Origin: Paracoccus albicereus
GTDB taxonomy: Bacteria > Pseudomonadota > Alphaproteobacteria > Rhodobacterales > Rhodobacteraceae
DNA: 64,000 nt
Direction: 5' to 3'
NCBI RefSeq assembly: GCF_024359525.1
Contig: NZ_JAKZEU010000002.1
Location: forward strand, 372,001-436,000
In this document: piece by piece, positions 9,711 through 19,691 of the stretch
Position numbering within the stretch: the first letter of the stretch is position 1
Layout: each line of letters opens with the position of its first letter
Notes under the pieces: model-generated
The model's database searches: none
Told to the model about the DNA's origin: nothing
Seen by the model: the letters and a program-made list of their open reading frames with translations, nothing else
Made by a program: the position numbers and the translations under genes

Positions 9711-11123
9711 TCAGCGGCCGCCGTTCTTGGGATGACCCTCGGGGTTGTCCAGCAGGTCATCGCGGAACGGATCGCCGAAACGATGCGCCCGCACGGCGCG
9801 AGTCAGAACCAAGATATCCGCGCGCAGATCGGCCAACATCTCCGCACGCCCATCGTTCAGATCTGTGGCGATGCGGTTCAGCGCGCTCTCGATCCCGGCA
9901 AGGTCCGTGGCACGGTTAGGCGCCGCAGCCGATTGGTCCTCGGCCAGGCGCAGCATCCGGTCCTGCCCCATAACGACGCGTTCCTGCCCGTCAGCCATGC
10001 GGTTGATCGCCTGGGTCAGACCGACCGCGCGCGCCACCGTCGCCTCGCGTTCCGATTCGACCTGACGCGCCAGCGCCTCGATCGCCTCTGCCATGACCAC
10101 GACACGTTCGTCCGCCATCGCCGCCGCCTCGTCGCGCAAGGCGTCCCGCTCGGCGTGAAACAACTGCAACCGCTCCATCTGCGTCGCCAGATGCTCGATG
10201 AAGCCACCCATCGCCGCCTGATCCATACCGTCGCCATCCGACGCGGCAAGGCTGACGCGGGTGAAGCCCGACATCCATTCTTCCAGTTCGCGATAGAAGC
10301 GGTTCTGGCCGTGGGTCGCGAACAGTTCCAGCAGGCCCACGACGAGCGAACCGGCAAGTCCCAGAAGCGAGGATGAGAACGCGGTGGACATGCCGCCCAA
10401 TTGCGTCTCCAACCCGGTCATCATCCGGCTGAAGACCTCGATCCCGCTTTCGCCTTCGGTCGGCGCAAGGGCGCGGATCGTCTCGACCACGGCAGGGATG
10501 GTGGTCGCAAGACCGTAGAAGGTCCCCAGAAGGCCAAGGAAGATCAGCAGATTGGCCAGATAGCGCGTGATGTCGCGCAATTCCTCGATCCGGGTGGCGA
10601 CGGATTCCAGGATGGATCGGGCCGACCCGGTCGAAATGACGCCGCCGACGGGACCGCGTGCGCCCAGCATCGCGGCAAGTGGTGCCAGAAGGCGCGGGGC
10701 GGTGTCGCCATCCGCTTCGCTTCGTGCCGCGACGCCCTTTTCGGCGGCGGCACGCCTGCGCGCGGCGAAACGCTCGATCCAGCTGACCGAATTGATTAGC
10801 TGCCAGACCTGCCAGAAGCAGGCCAGAACGCCCAGCACGAAGACGGCGAGGATCAGTCCGTTCAGCCAGCGGTTGGCCAGAAAGATCGGCAGGATGCGTC
10901 CGTAGGCCAGCCAGCCGCCCGCGACGACCAGGGCCAGCACAACCAGCATCATCACGACCTGCCGCACCGGCTGCGTGAAGCGCGGCTGCTCGGCGATCGC
11001 GGCGCTGGCAGCGCGCGCGGCGACGATGCGGGGCGGCCGCTTGGTCCGTGTTGCCGGATCGGCCGGGCCGTGGGGCCGCGCGGCGCCCATCTCGTCGTTC
11101 GGGGGATCGGTCGGCGTGCTCAA
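9711..11123 (-). CDS. ExbB/TolQ/MotA-like proton-channel family protein
   Basis: About 470 residues with several membrane segments (about residues 55-75, 85-110, 180-205 and 235-265 of this call). The ExbB/MotA-like part is around NLLIFLGLLGTFYGLATTI and STAFSSSLLGLAGSLVVGLLEL. A cytoplasmic C-terminal helical tail follows (about 290-470), with repeats such as MADGQERVVMGQDRMLRL. The TTG at 11123 is chosen because AGGAG and GGAGGG precede it at good spacing; an ATG at 11153 is possible but lacks a clear ribosome site. It pairs with the downstream OmpA-like protein as a stator-like complex. No flagellar genes are nearby. Confidence 0.82.
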   Translation of the reverse strand: MSTPTDPPNDEMGAARPHGPADPATRTKRPPRIVAARAASAAIAEQPRFTQPVRQVVMMLVVLALVVAGGWLAYGRILPIFLANRWLNGLILAVFVLGVLACFWQVWQLINSVSWIERFAARRRAAAEKGVAARSEADGDTAPRLLAPLAAMLGARGPVGGVISTGSARSILESVATRIEELRDITRYLANLLIFLGLLGTFYGLATTIPAVVETIRALAPTEGESGIEVFSRMMTGLETQLGGMSTAFSSSLLGLAGSLVVGLLELFATHGQNRFYRELEEWMSGFTRVSLAASDGDGMDQAAMGGFIEHLATQMERLQLFHAERDALRDEAAAMADERVVVMAEAIEALARQVESEREATVARAVGLTQAINRMADGQERVVMGQDRMLRLAEDQSAAAPNRATDLAGIESALNRIATDLNDGRAEMLADLRADILVLTRAVRAHRFGDPFRDDLLDNPEGHPKNGGR

Positions 11124-11209
11124 GCGATGGGTCCCTCCGCTCCTGCGAACCATTCACGGCGAAGTGTAGGAGGGCGGCGCATCCTTGCCAAGCGCAGCCT
11201 TCGTCGGGA

Positions 11210-11779
11210 TCAGCCCTGCCGGGTCCCGGTCGCGGCGCCGGCGTCGCCCAGAAGGCGCCGCACATCGTCCGACAAGCCGTCCATCACGCGGTCGGCCACG
11301 CCGATCTGCGCCAGATGTCGTGCCGTGTTGAACAGATATTCCGCGTTGGCGCCGCGCAATCCATGCGCGCGAGAGATGATGTCGGCCTGTTCCTTCGCGC
11401 ACAGACGGCCTGCGTATTGATCGTGGTCGCGCCGCATCACGTAGGTCAGCGCCGAAACGCTGCGTCCGTCCGACAGAGCGACATCCACGATCGTTTCGAC
11501 ATAAGCGTTGTGCGTCATTTCACGGTCCAGAAGATAGGCGCGAACCTCATCGTGCTGGCCATCCGGGATCCGCAGCGCCAGACCGGTGCAATGGGCGTCC
11601 GGTTCGGCATCCAGCGCGAGGACCAGGCCCGGGGTCTCGGGCGTGCCGCGATACTGGATCGACCGCATGCAGAAGCTGCGCGAGTAACCGTCCAGACGCG
11701 CCACGACCGTCTCGGCAGGGTCGAAGCCGGGATCCCACATCAGGGAGCCGTATCCGAATACCCAGGAAACCGTCTGCAT
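11210..11779 (-). CDS. ChaC-like gamma-glutamylcyclotransferase
   Basis: Around 189 residues with the cyclotransferase signature FGYGSLMWDPGF at the N-terminus, RSFCMRSIQYRGTPETPGLVLALD and the later VLALDAEPDAHCTGLALRI, and the conserved YLLDREMTHNAYVE. ChaC enzymes cleave glutathione to 5-oxoproline and Cys-Gly in the cytosol. The ATG at 11779 is preferred, six codons inside a longer frame, since AAGGGCGAAGGC lies just before it and all family motifs follow it. It is divergent from the DUF2125 gene. Confidence 0.88.
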   Translation of the reverse strand: MQTVSWVFGYGSLMWDPGFDPAETVVARLDGYSRSFCMRSIQYRGTPETPGLVLALDAEPDAHCTGLALRIPDGQHDEVRAYLLDREMTHNAYVETIVDVALSDGRSVSALTYVMRRDHDQYAGRLCAKEQADIISRAHGLRGANAEYLFNTARHLAQIGVADRVMDGLSDDVRRLLGDAGAATGTRQG

Positions 11780-11816
11780 GCCTTCGCCCTTTCGCACGCC
11801 TCCAAATTACGCCAGC

Positions 11817-12899
11817 ATGTCCGCCGTTCCAAGGGCTGCGGGGCTGACTTTCTTGCGAAGACTTCTGTCTGTGCTGATTATTCTTGCGATCCTCGTGGTC
11901 GCTGCCTGGCTCGGTGGCGAAACCTGGCTGGCGCGCCAGATCGCGCGCGGGGTCGAGGATGATCCATCAGTGGCTGCTGCGGAAGTCACGCCGCTGCGCG
12001 AGCCGTCGCGCTTCGGCGTCAGAGTCGAAAAGCCGCTGATCGAAGGGCAGGGTGGGGAGCTGACGCTCGGGTCGATCGACCTTTGGGCGGCGCCATGGCG
12101 TCCGCAGAAGATATGGGCACGGCCTTCGACCGAGGCCGAGATCACGCTTCCGGAGCGTGTGGTCGAGGTGGAACTGCCCGATGCCAAGGGTTACGTCCAC
12201 TACGCACCGCTAAGCGGCTTCGCGCTGCACGACGCTTCGATCTCCCTCACCAGCCTGTCGCTCGATGGTCAGCCGGCGCTTGGTCCTGCTTCGATCCGCG
12301 CCGAGCTGAGCTCGCGAGGCGCCGGGGCGCCGCGCGGCGCCATGGCCGCCTACGACATAACCATGGAGATTGCTAACGCGCAGCCCGCAGCACTGACGAT
12401 GCTCGGTCTTGCGGTGCCGCCGATCCTGACGCAGGCCGTCTCGGCCGAGGGTAAGGCGCGTCTCTATTTGACAGATGCACCCGCACGCGGGTTCTGGCTT
12501 GGTGATGAGGCGACCCGGCAACCTGTCGCGCCCGTGGCCGTGCAAAGCCAGGGGCTCACGCTGCGCTTCGGGGAACTTCAGGCGATCCTGCGCGGCGACC
12601 TGCGGTCCGGACCGACCGGTCTGACCGATGGCACGCTGCTGATAGACACCTCCGATGCCGAGGGTTTTCTGGGAACCGCCGCGGATGCCGGCTTGATACC
12701 GCCGATGGCGGTGGGGCTGGCTGGCGGCGTGCTGAACGGGCTGGCAAGCGCGGCTGAAGCCGATGAGGGCGATCCGCCTGTGCCCGACGGCGCGATCCGG
12801 CTTCGTATCGACTTTGCGGATGGTGAGACCAGGCTTGCCGGGCAGGTGCTGGGTCCGGCCCCCGCATTTCCGGGCGCTGTCGCGGTCCTACCGCGCTGA
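11817..12899 (+). CDS. DUF2125 domain protein, membrane-anchored
   Basis: A 360-residue protein with one N-terminal membrane segment (FLRRLLSVLIILAILVVAAW) followed by a large predicted periplasmic domain matching DUF2125 of alphaproteobacteria: alternating beta strands, with GSIDLWAAPWRPQKIW and VQSQGLTLRFGELQAILRGDL as landmarks. No catalytic motif is evident. The function is unknown. I start it at 11817 because the short N-terminal extension upstream has no ribosome site and overlaps the region between divergent genes. Confidence 0.82.
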   Translation: MSAVPRAAGLTFLRRLLSVLIILAILVVAAWLGGETWLARQIARGVEDDPSVAAAEVTPLREPSRFGVRVEKPLIEGQGGELTLGSIDLWAAPWRPQKIWARPSTEAEITLPERVVEVELPDAKGYVHYAPLSGFALHDASISLTSLSLDGQPALGPASIRAELSSRGAGAPRGAMAAYDITMEIANAQPAALTMLGLAVPPILTQAVSAEGKARLYLTDAPARGFWLGDEATRQPVAPVAVQSQGLTLRFGELQAILRGDLRSGPTGLTDGTLLIDTSDAEGFLGTAADAGLIPPMAVGLAGGVLNGLASAAEADEGDPPVPDGAIRLRIDFADGETRLAGQVLGPAPAFPGAVAVLPR

Positions 12900-12970
12900 C
12901 CCTTTATCCCCGCCACCGCTTCGGCTAGACGGACGGCCGGCATGTCACGCACCAGAAGAAGGAAGTCAGG

Positions 12971-14263
12971 ATGGCCAATGTCGTGGTGGTCGGCGCGCAA
13001 TGGGGCGACGAGGGCAAGGGCAAGATCGTCGACTGGCTGAGCGAGCGCGCCGACGTGATTGCGCGGTTTCAGGGCGGCCACAATGCGGGCCATACGCTGG
13101 TCATCGGTGGCGAGGTCTTCAAGCTGAATGCGCTGCCTTCGGGCGTGGTGCGCGGCGGCAAGCTGTCCGTCATCGGCAACGGTGTCGTGCTGGACCCCTG
13201 GCATCTGGTCAAGGAGATCGCGGCGATCCGCGAACAGGGTGTCGAGATCACGCCCGAAACGCTGATGGTGGCGGAAAACACGCCGCTGATCCTGCCTTTC
13301 CACGGTGAACTGGACCGCGCGCGCGAGGCGCAGAATTCCGTCGCGCGGATCGGCACCACCGGTCGCGGCATCGGTCCCTGCTACGAGGACAAGGTCGGGC
13401 GTCGGGTGATCCGCGTCGCCGATCTGGGCGACAACGACACGCTCGAGCTTCGCGTCGATCGCGCACTTGTCCATCACAACGCGCTTCGCGCGGGACTGGG
13501 CCTCGACCCGATCAATCGCGATGCCTTGCTGGAAAGCCTGCGCGCCATCGCGCCGGAGATCCTGCAATACGCGGCCCCCGTCTGGAAGGCCATGAACGAG
13601 GCGCGGCGCGCGGGAAAGCGCATCCTGTTCGAGGGCGCGCAGGGCAGCCTGCTTGACGCCGATTTCGGCACCTACCCCTATGTCACCTCATCGAATGTGA
13701 TCGCGGGGCAAGCAGCGACCGGCACCGGTATGGGACCGGGTGCGATCGACTTCGTCCTGGGGATCGTGAAGGCCTACACCACACGTGTGGGCGAAGGGCC
13801 GTTCCCGACCGAGCTGCATGATGACGACGGCCAGAGGCTGGGCGAACGCGGCCGCGAATTCGGCACCGTCACCGGGCGCAAGCGCCGCTGCGGCTGGTTC
13901 GACGCGGTGCTGGTGCGGCAAACCTGCGCGATTTCCGGCGTGAACGGCATTGCGCTGACCAAGCTCGACGTGCTGGACGGGTTCGAGACCCTGCGTATCT
14001 GCACAGGCTATGAAATCGACGGCGAGACCTACGATTATCTGCCGACCGCCGCAGCCGTGCAGGCCAAGGTCCGCCCTGTCTATGAAGAAATGCCGGGCTG
14101 GCAGGAATCGACCGCCGGCGCACGAAGCTGGGCCGATCTGCCCGCCGAGGCGATCAAATATGTCCGCCGGATCGAAGAGTTGATCCAATGCCCGGTCGCG
14201 ATGCTCTCGACCAGTCCGGAGCGCGACGATACGATCCTGGTCACCGATCCGTTCGAGGACTAG
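12971..14263 (+). CDS. purA: Adenylosuccinate synthetase
   Basis: Joins IMP and aspartate with GTP to make adenylosuccinate, the first committed step to AMP. The 430-residue protein has the N-terminal [17 protein letters not shown] loop, GGHNAGHT, the [15 protein letters not shown] block, [23 protein letters not shown] and the C-terminal [14 protein letters not shown]. Length is normal. AAGGAAG stands before the ATG. A DUF2842 gene follows after three bases. Confidence 0.98.
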   Translation: MANVVVVGAQWGDEGKGKIVDWLSERADVIARFQGGHNAGHTLVIGGEVFKLNALPSGVVRGGKLSVIGNGVVLDPWHLVKEIAAIREQGVEITPETLMVAENTPLILPFHGELDRAREAQNSVARIGTTGRGIGPCYEDKVGRRVIRVADLGDNDTLELRVDRALVHHNALRAGLGLDPINRDALLESLRAIAPEILQYAAPVWKAMNEARRAGKRILFEGAQGSLLDADFGTYPYVTSSNVIAGQAATGTGMGPGAIDFVLGIVKAYTTRVGEGPFPTELHDDDGQRLGERGREFGTVTGRKRRCGWFDAVLVRQTCAISGVNGIALTKLDVLDGFETLRICTGYEIDGETYDYLPTAAAVQAKVRPVYEEMPGWQESTAGARSWADLPAEAIKYVRRIEELIQCPVAMLSTSPERDDTILVTDPFED

Positions 14264-14266
14264 GCG

Positions 14267-14482
14267 ATGGACCTCAAGACCCGCAAGCGCCTGTCGCTGA
14301 TCATCCTGGTTCTGGGCCTGCCGGGATACGTCGTCATCGCCTGGATGCTTCTGGCCTGGCTTGGCGACCGCTTCGGCCGATTGTCCTGGTGGGCGGAACT
14401 GTTGGTGATCGTCGTTCTTGGCGTGATCTGGATCCTGCCCTTCAAGCGGGTTTTTACCGGCGTCGGCAAGGACGAGGGGTGA
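14267..14482 (+). CDS. DUF2842 family small membrane protein
   Basis: A 71-residue protein with two hydrophobic segments (LSLIILVLGLPGYVVIAWML and LLVIVVLGVIWILPF) and positively charged ends, matching the small DUF2842 family of alphaproteobacteria. Function is unknown. It sits three bases after purA and overlaps the next gene by four bases, so it is likely co-expressed with both. Confidence 0.85.
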   Translation: MDLKTRKRLSLIILVLGLPGYVVIAWMLLAWLGDRFGRLSWWAELLVIVVLGVIWILPFKRVFTGVGKDEG

Positions 14483-15138
14483 GCGAGCCGGTCCTGCGGA
14501 CGCAGGGCGGAGTCACGCTGATCGGCGGTGGATCGGTGACCCGCGAAGATCTGGCGGAAGCGCTGGCGATCGCGCCGCATCTTGTCGCGGCCGACAGCGG
14601 CGCCGATCAGGCCTTGGCGATGGGGTATCGTCCCGAAGCGGTCATCGGCGATTTCGACTCGCTCGGCAATGATACGCGCGGGGCCTTGCCGGGCGATGCG
14701 CTCCATCACGTCGCCGAACAGGACAGCACCGATTTCCAGAAATGCCTCTCGCGGATTAGGGCACGCTTCGTGCTGGCGGTGGGCTTTGATGGACGCCGGC
14801 TGGACCATACGCTGGCCGCGCTGAACGTGATGGTGCGGATGCCAGCCCCGACGACGATCATGCTGGCGGCCGAGGATGTGGTCTTCGTTTGTCCCCCCAC
14901 GCTGGCGCTGGATCTGCCGGACGGGACGCGCTTTTCGCTGTTTCCGATGGGGCAGGCACAAGGCACCAGCGAGGGGTTGGAATGGCCGATCGCGGGGATC
15001 TCCTTCGCGCCGTCGGGCCCGGGGGGCACATCCAATCGTGTGACCGGCCCGGTCCGGCTGACGATGGAGGGGCCGATGCTGGTCATGGTTCCGCGCGAGA
15101 CGCTTCGCCACGTGCTGGTCGGTCTGCGCCTCTGGTGA
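14479..15138 (+). CDS. Thiamine diphosphokinase
   Basis: Transfers pyrophosphate from ATP to thiamine, making the cofactor thiamine diphosphate. The 219-residue protein contains the substrate loop VAADSGADQALAMG, the metal-binding PEAVIGDFDSL, the block EQDSTDFQKCL, and the C-terminal beta domain with TRFSLFPMG and GPGGTSNRVTG. The GTG start at 14479 overlaps the stop of the DUF2842 gene (GTGA); the frame is open further upstream but that part is a shadow of purA. Confidence 0.9.
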   Translation: MSEPVLRTQGGVTLIGGGSVTREDLAEALAIAPHLVAADSGADQALAMGYRPEAVIGDFDSLGNDTRGALPGDALHHVAEQDSTDFQKCLSRIRARFVLAVGFDGRRLDHTLAALNVMVRMPAPTTIMLAAEDVVFVCPPTLALDLPDGTRFSLFPMGQAQGTSEGLEWPIAGISFAPSGPGGTSNRVTGPVRLTMEGPMLVMVPRETLRHVLVGLRLW

Positions 15139-15214
15139 CGATCACGCCATCGCGCGTGCGGTTGTCCCGCGTCGGCCGATGGCGTATCTGCTGGCGTGAA
15201 CCCCGGAGGTCCCG

Positions 15215-16339
15215 ATGACCCACAATCCCATCCGTCCCTGGCGCAATATCGAACGGCGCAAATCGCGCCAGATCATGGTCGGCAATGTGCCGGTCGGGGG
15301 CGACGCCCCGATCTCGGTCCAGACGATGACCAACACCGACGGCCACGACGTCAAGGCGACGCTGGCACAGGTGATCGCAGCGGCTGATGCCGGCGCCGAC
15401 ATCGTGCGCATCAGTGCGCCGGATCAGGACACGACGCGCGCACTGCGCGAGATCTGCCGCGAAAGCCCGGTCCCGATCGTCGCCGACATTCATTTCCACT
15501 ACAAGCGCGCGATCGAGGCGGCCGAAGCGGGCGCCGCCTGCCTGCGCATCAATCCCGGCAATATCGGCGACGCTGCGCGCGTCCGCGAAGTCATCAAGGC
15601 CGCGAAGGACCATGGCTGTTCCATCCGGATCGGCGTGAATGCCGGCTCGCTGGAGCGTCACCTGCTGGAAAAGTATGGCGAGCCGTGCCCCGATGCGATG
15701 GTCGAAAGCGGCCTCGACCACATCAAGATCCTGGAAGACAACGACTTCCACGAATTCAAAATTAGCGTGAAGGCGAGCGACGTGTTCCTTGCCGCGGCCG
15801 CCTATCAGCAACTGGCCGATGCGACGGACGCGCCGATCCATCTGGGCATCACCGAAGCCGGCGGCTTCGTCGGCGGCACGGTGAAATCGGCGATCGGTCT
15901 GGGCAACCTGCTCTGGTCGGGCATCGGCGACACGATCCGCGTGTCCTTGTCGGCCGACCCGGTGCAAGAGGTCAAGGTCGGGTTCGAGATCCTGAAGTCA
16001 CTGGGCCTGCGCACGCGCGGAGTGCAGATCATCTCCTGCCCATCCTGCGCCCGGCAGGGTTTCGACGTCATCAAGACGGTCGAGGTTCTGGAAGAACGGC
16101 TGGAACACATCAAGACGCCGATGTCGCTGTCGATCATCGGCTGCGTCGTGAATGGCCCCGGCGAGGCGCTGATGACCGATATCGGCTTCACCGGTGGCGG
16201 CGCAGGTGCGGGCATGGTCTATCTGGCCGGCCGGCAGTCCCACAAGATGACCAACGACCAGATGATCGATCACATCGTCGGACTGGTCGAGGAACGCGCC
16301 GCGAAACTGGAAGCCGAAGCGATCGAGGCGGCAGAATAG
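15215..16339 (+). CDS. ispG: 4-hydroxy-3-methylbut-2-enyl-diphosphate synthase IspG (GcpE)
   Basis: A [4Fe-4S] enzyme of the methylerythritol phosphate pathway that converts MEcPP to HMBPP. The 374-residue protein has the TIM-barrel start [31 protein letters not shown] region, [16 protein letters not shown], and the iron-sulphur site [11 protein letters not shown] followed by [12 protein letters not shown], giving the three cysteine ligands. Length matches the short bacterial form. GGAGG stands six bases before the ATG. Confidence 0.97.
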   Translation: MTHNPIRPWRNIERRKSRQIMVGNVPVGGDAPISVQTMTNTDGHDVKATLAQVIAAADAGADIVRISAPDQDTTRALREICRESPVPIVADIHFHYKRAIEAAEAGAACLRINPGNIGDAARVREVIKAAKDHGCSIRIGVNAGSLERHLLEKYGEPCPDAMVESGLDHIKILEDNDFHEFKISVKASDVFLAAAAYQQLADATDAPIHLGITEAGGFVGGTVKSAIGLGNLLWSGIGDTIRVSLSADPVQEVKVGFEILKSLGLRTRGVQIISCPSCARQGFDVIKTVEVLEERLEHIKTPMSLSIIGCVVNGPGEALMTDIGFTGGGAGAGMVYLAGRQSHKMTNDQMIDHIVGLVEERAAKLEAEAIEAAE

Positions 16340-16343
16340 GGCG

Positions 16344-17087
16344 TCAGCCCTCCTGCCGCGCGCGGATTTCGTTCACGGTCGCGGTCAGACCCGCCTGCGG
16401 AACGCCGCGCAGCAATTCGTCGCCGACGACGAAGGTCGGCGTGCCCTGAATTGCCATTTTCTCGGCCAACTGATGGTTCTTGCGAAGCACCTCACTGACC
16501 GCTTCGGTGTTCATCGCCGCGACCACTGCCTCTGCATCGACACCGATATCAACCGCGATGGCCTTCAGATTTTCCAGTGTCGCGGGTTCGCGCAGTGTGA
16601 TCAGCGCGTCGTGGGCCTTCATGTAGGCCTCGTCGCCCGCTTCCTGCTTGACCGCCACTGCAAACCGCGCCGAACTGTCGCTGTCCTGTCCCAGGATCGG
16701 AAATTCCTTCATCACCAGACGGATGTTGCCGTCAGCCTCGACCAGATCGTGGACCTCCTGGTTGAAGCGTCGGCAGACCCCGCAGCGATAGTCGATGAAC
16801 TCGACCACGGTCAGGTCGCCGTCCGGATTGCCACCGACCCAACTGTGATCGTCAGAGAAGATCTCGTCCTGGAACTGGCTGACCAGAAGCTTGTCGTTCT
16901 CGGCCGCGTTCTCGGCGTTGCGCGATTCCAGAACGCCGATCGACTCGATCAGCACCTCGGGATTGGCCATCAGGTATTCCCGCACCGCCTCGCCAAAGGC
17001 AGCCTTCTCGTCATCGGACATCGCGTCGATATCAAAGGCCATCGCCGGAGCGGCGCTGAGCAGAAGGGCGGCGATCAGGGCTTTCAT
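16344..17087 (-). CDS. DsbA-family periplasmic thiol-disulfide oxidoreductase
   Basis: A 247-residue protein with a clear N-terminal signal peptide (MKALIAALLLSAAPAMA). A helical DUF-like part follows (AAFGEAVREYLMANPEVLIESI), then a thioredoxin fold with the CGVC active site in FIDYRCGVCRRFN and the cis-Pro segment GTPTFVVGD. It resembles the DsbA/ScsC-like COG1651 group that oxidises or isomerises disulfides in periplasmic proteins. The ATG at 17087 has AAAGGATG before it; a longer frame upstream overlaps the divergent aminotransferase region. It is convergent with ispG, four bases away. Confidence 0.9.
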   Translation of the reverse strand: MKALIAALLLSAAPAMAFDIDAMSDDEKAAFGEAVREYLMANPEVLIESIGVLESRNAENAAENDKLLVSQFQDEIFSDDHSWVGGNPDGDLTVVEFIDYRCGVCRRFNQEVHDLVEADGNIRLVMKEFPILGQDSDSSARFAVAVKQEAGDEAYMKAHDALITLREPATLENLKAIAVDIGVDAEAVVAAMNTEAVSEVLRKNHQLAEKMAIQGTPTFVVGDELLRGVPQAGLTATVNEIRARQEG

Positions 17088-17223
17088 CAGGCATCCTTTC
17101 GTGGTCGCCGCGCAGCTTAGCGGCGCGGGTCGCGATGGCAAGGACACGGCTGCGTGATTGGCGCAAAACGGTGGAGCCTGCCCTGCGCCCTTGCTAGACA
17201 GGAAAAAAAACGAAGGGCAGCAG

Positions 17224-18360
17224 ATGCGGCAATCGAGGCGCGGGCAGGTCGACCCGTTCATCGTCATGGACGTGATGGAGGCTGCGGCGAAAGCCGAGGC
17301 CGGCGGTCGTCATATCATCCACATGGAGGTCGGTCAGCCCGGCACCCCGGCGCCAGAGGGCGCGCGCCGTGCGCTGGCCCGCGCATTGGAACAGCCGCTT
17401 GGCTACACTGTCGCACTTGGCATGCCGCGGCTGCGGCAAGGGATCGCGGGGCTTTACCGGCGCTGGTACGGCGTCGATCTAGACCCGGCACGGGTCGTGG
17501 TGACGACCGGTTCGTCCGGCGCATTCATTCTGGCCTTTTCGGCGCTGTTCGATGCGGGCGACAAGGTCGCGATCGGGGCGCCGGGCTATCCGAGCTACCG
17601 TCAGATCATGCGCGCGATGTCGTTGGAACCCGTGACGATCGAGACGCGCCCGGAAGATCGCTACCAGCCGCGTCCCGACGCGATTCCCGACGACGTCCAC
17701 GGAATGATGCTCGCCTCACCCGGCAATCCGTCCGGCACGATGCTGTCGCTCGACGCACTCCGCGCCCTGCTGGATCGAGCGGCTGACAAGGGCGTGTCGG
17801 TGATTTCGGACGAGATCTATCACGGCCTCAGCTATGGTGAGCGGGCCCATTCCGCGCTGGAAGTCAGTGACGACGTCTTCGTCATCAATTCCTTCAGCAA
17901 GTACTTTTCCATGACCGGGTGGCGGATCGGATGGATGGTCGTTCCTGAAAGCCATCTGCGCACGGTCGAGCGGCTGGCGCAGAACTTCTTCATCTGCCCA
18001 CCCCATGCGAGCCAGGTCGCCGCGCTTGCCGCGCTGGACTGCGAGGATGAGGCTCAGGCCAACCTGGCGGTCTATGCGAAAAACCGCGCCTTGATGCTGG
18101 AAGGATTGCCCAAAGCAGGCTTCACCAGGATCGCGCCGCCGGACGGGGCCTTCTACGTCTATGCCGACGTCTCGGACCTCACCGACGACAGCGCGGCCTT
18201 CGCCGCCGAGATCCTCGACAAGGCCGGCGTCGCGGTAACGCCGGGCCTCGATTTCGACGCCGCGCGCGGCGGCCGTACGCTGCGTTTTTCCTACGCCCGC
18301 GCAACCGAAGACATCGCCGAGGGATTGCGGCGTCTACAGGACTTCATGGCCGGGCGATGA
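17224..18360 (+). CDS. PLP-dependent class I/II aminotransferase
   Basis: A 378-residue cytosolic aminotransferase of the AspC/MalY type. Visible are the substrate segment HMEVGQPGTPAP, the PLP-contact TTGSSGAFILAF, SPGNPSGTML, ISDEIYHGLSYG, and the lysine that forms the Schiff base in NSFSKYFSMTGWRIGWM. The amino-acid specificity cannot be read from sequence. The ATG at 17224 follows AAGGGCAG at good spacing. Its stop overlaps the amidase start by four bases. Confidence 0.9.
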   Translation: MRQSRRGQVDPFIVMDVMEAAAKAEAGGRHIIHMEVGQPGTPAPEGARRALARALEQPLGYTVALGMPRLRQGIAGLYRRWYGVDLDPARVVVTTGSSGAFILAFSALFDAGDKVAIGAPGYPSYRQIMRAMSLEPVTIETRPEDRYQPRPDAIPDDVHGMMLASPGNPSGTMLSLDALRALLDRAADKGVSVISDEIYHGLSYGERAHSALEVSDDVFVINSFSKYFSMTGWRIGWMVVPESHLRTVERLAQNFFICPPHASQVAALAALDCEDEAQANLAVYAKNRALMLEGLPKAGFTRIAPPDGAFYVYADVSDLTDDSAAFAAEILDKAGVAVTPGLDFDAARGGRTLRFSYARATEDIAEGLRRLQDFMAGR

Positions 18361-19601
18361 GACCGGGACTGATCGCGGCGCTGCTTGGGCTGATCCTGCT
18401 GCTGTCGGCTGCGGCTCGGGCGGATGCACCAGCCGCGCAGATCGACATGGGCGGTTCTGCCATCGTGATGGGCGCTTCGCCCAACCCTGTCGCGCGACTG
18501 GTCGGTCGCGATGTTGCCCGCCCCTTCACATTGCGTCTGTCGGTCAGCCGTCCGATCCCTTACCGGGTCTTTCTTCTGGACGGACCGCCCCGGCTTGTCG
18601 TGGACCTCGACGGGCTCGATCTTGGCGGGCATCCGGCAAGCACGCTGTTCGGCGCCGACCATCTTCCGGGCTTTCGCTGGGGGCGGATGCGCAACGGCTG
18701 GACGCGCATCGTGGCCGAACTGCCCGGTCCCTACCGCGTCGATCGTGCCAGCCTGCGCGCGGCCGCTGCCCGTCCGCTGATCGAGATCGCGCTTGAGCCC
18801 GTCGCGCCCGAAGCCTTCGCACCCCGCATCGGTGCGGCTGGCGACGCGCTGCGCGATCTGCCTGCGCCAGCCGACACGCCCGAGCCGCCGCCCGATGATC
18901 GCCGCCTTCGGGTCGTGCTTGATCCAGGCCATGGTGGAATCGACCCTGGTGCGATTTCGGACGGTCAGACCGAGGCCGATCTGGTGCTGGAGTTTGCGCA
19001 GGGCCTCGCCTCGGCCCTGCGCGCGCGTGGCATCGATGTCAGCCTGACCCGCGAGGACGACAGTTTCGTCGGGTTGGAGGCGCGAATGACGGCGGCGCGG
19101 CAAGCAGGCGCGGACCTGTTCGTCTCGTTGCATGCCGACGCGCTGCCGGTCGGGCAGGCGGCCGGCGCCGCCGTCTATATCTGGAGCGGGACGGACGACG
19201 ACTCCGCAGCGCGGCAACTGGCGCTGCGCCATGACCGCGACGATCTTCTGAGCGGGATCGACCTTGGCGGACGCGATGATGCGCTGGCGACGGCCCTGAT
19301 GGGGGTTGCGCGGACCGACACCCAACCGCGGTCCAAGAACTTTGCCAAGTTTCTGACCTCCCGCATGGCGCTGGAAGGGATCGTGATGCACCGCCGCCCG
19401 GTCCAAGGCGCCCGTTTTTCGGTCCTGAAGGCGCCCGATTTCCCGTCGGTCCTGCTGGAGCTGGGGTTTCTGACCGACAGCGGCGACCGGGCGCGGCTGA
19501 CCGATCCGGGCTGGCGCGCGCGGATGACCCGAACGATCGCCGACGCCATCGCCGCTTGGGCCAACGACGATTCTGCACGTCGCGCCCTTCTGCGGCGCTG
19601 A
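18357..19601 (+). CDS. N-acetylmuramoyl-L-alanine amidase (AMIN plus Amidase_3)
   Basis: Cuts the amide bond between muramic acid and the stem peptide in periplasmic peptidoglycan, as AmiA/AmiC do in cell separation. The 414-residue protein has a signal peptide, an AMIN-like beta domain (about residues 40-150), and a C-terminal zinc amidase domain with VVLDPGHGGIDPGAI, TEADLVLEFAQ, SLHADALP and the final glutamate region PSVLLELGFL. It is coupled to the aminotransferase by ATGA and followed after 90 bases by PBP1A, fitting a cell-wall context. Confidence 0.94.
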   Translation: MRPGLIAALLGLILLLSAAARADAPAAQIDMGGSAIVMGASPNPVARLVGRDVARPFTLRLSVSRPIPYRVFLLDGPPRLVVDLDGLDLGGHPASTLFGADHLPGFRWGRMRNGWTRIVAELPGPYRVDRASLRAAAARPLIEIALEPVAPEAFAPRIGAAGDALRDLPAPADTPEPPPDDRRLRVVLDPGHGGIDPGAISDGQTEADLVLEFAQGLASALRARGIDVSLTREDDSFVGLEARMTAARQAGADLFVSLHADALPVGQAAGAAVYIWSGTDDDSAARQLALRHDRDDLLSGIDLGGRDDALATALMGVARTDTQPRSKNFAKFLTSRMALEGIVMHRRPVQGARFSVLKAPDFPSVLLELGFLTDSGDRARLTDPGWRARMTRTIADAIAAWANDDSARRALLRR

Positions 19602-19691
19602 GGCGCCGAATTCCCGCAACTCACCCAAGGTTGCTTTGACGCGTCGGGCCTTGGCCGGTATAGACGGCGGGCAAAAGACGAGGGGCATCCG

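Noticed and set aside
7442..9919. An 825-residue frame antisense to the OmpA/MotB-like gene
   Set aside because: The minus strand has clear domain motifs and coupled starts; the plus frame has no recognisable family and is a high-GC codon shadow of the repetitive coiled coil.
7898..11123. Zorya-type anti-phage defence module
   Set aside because: Only a ZorAB-like architecture is present; no ZorC, ZorD or ZorE helicase/nuclease genes flank it, and neighbours are housekeeping genes.
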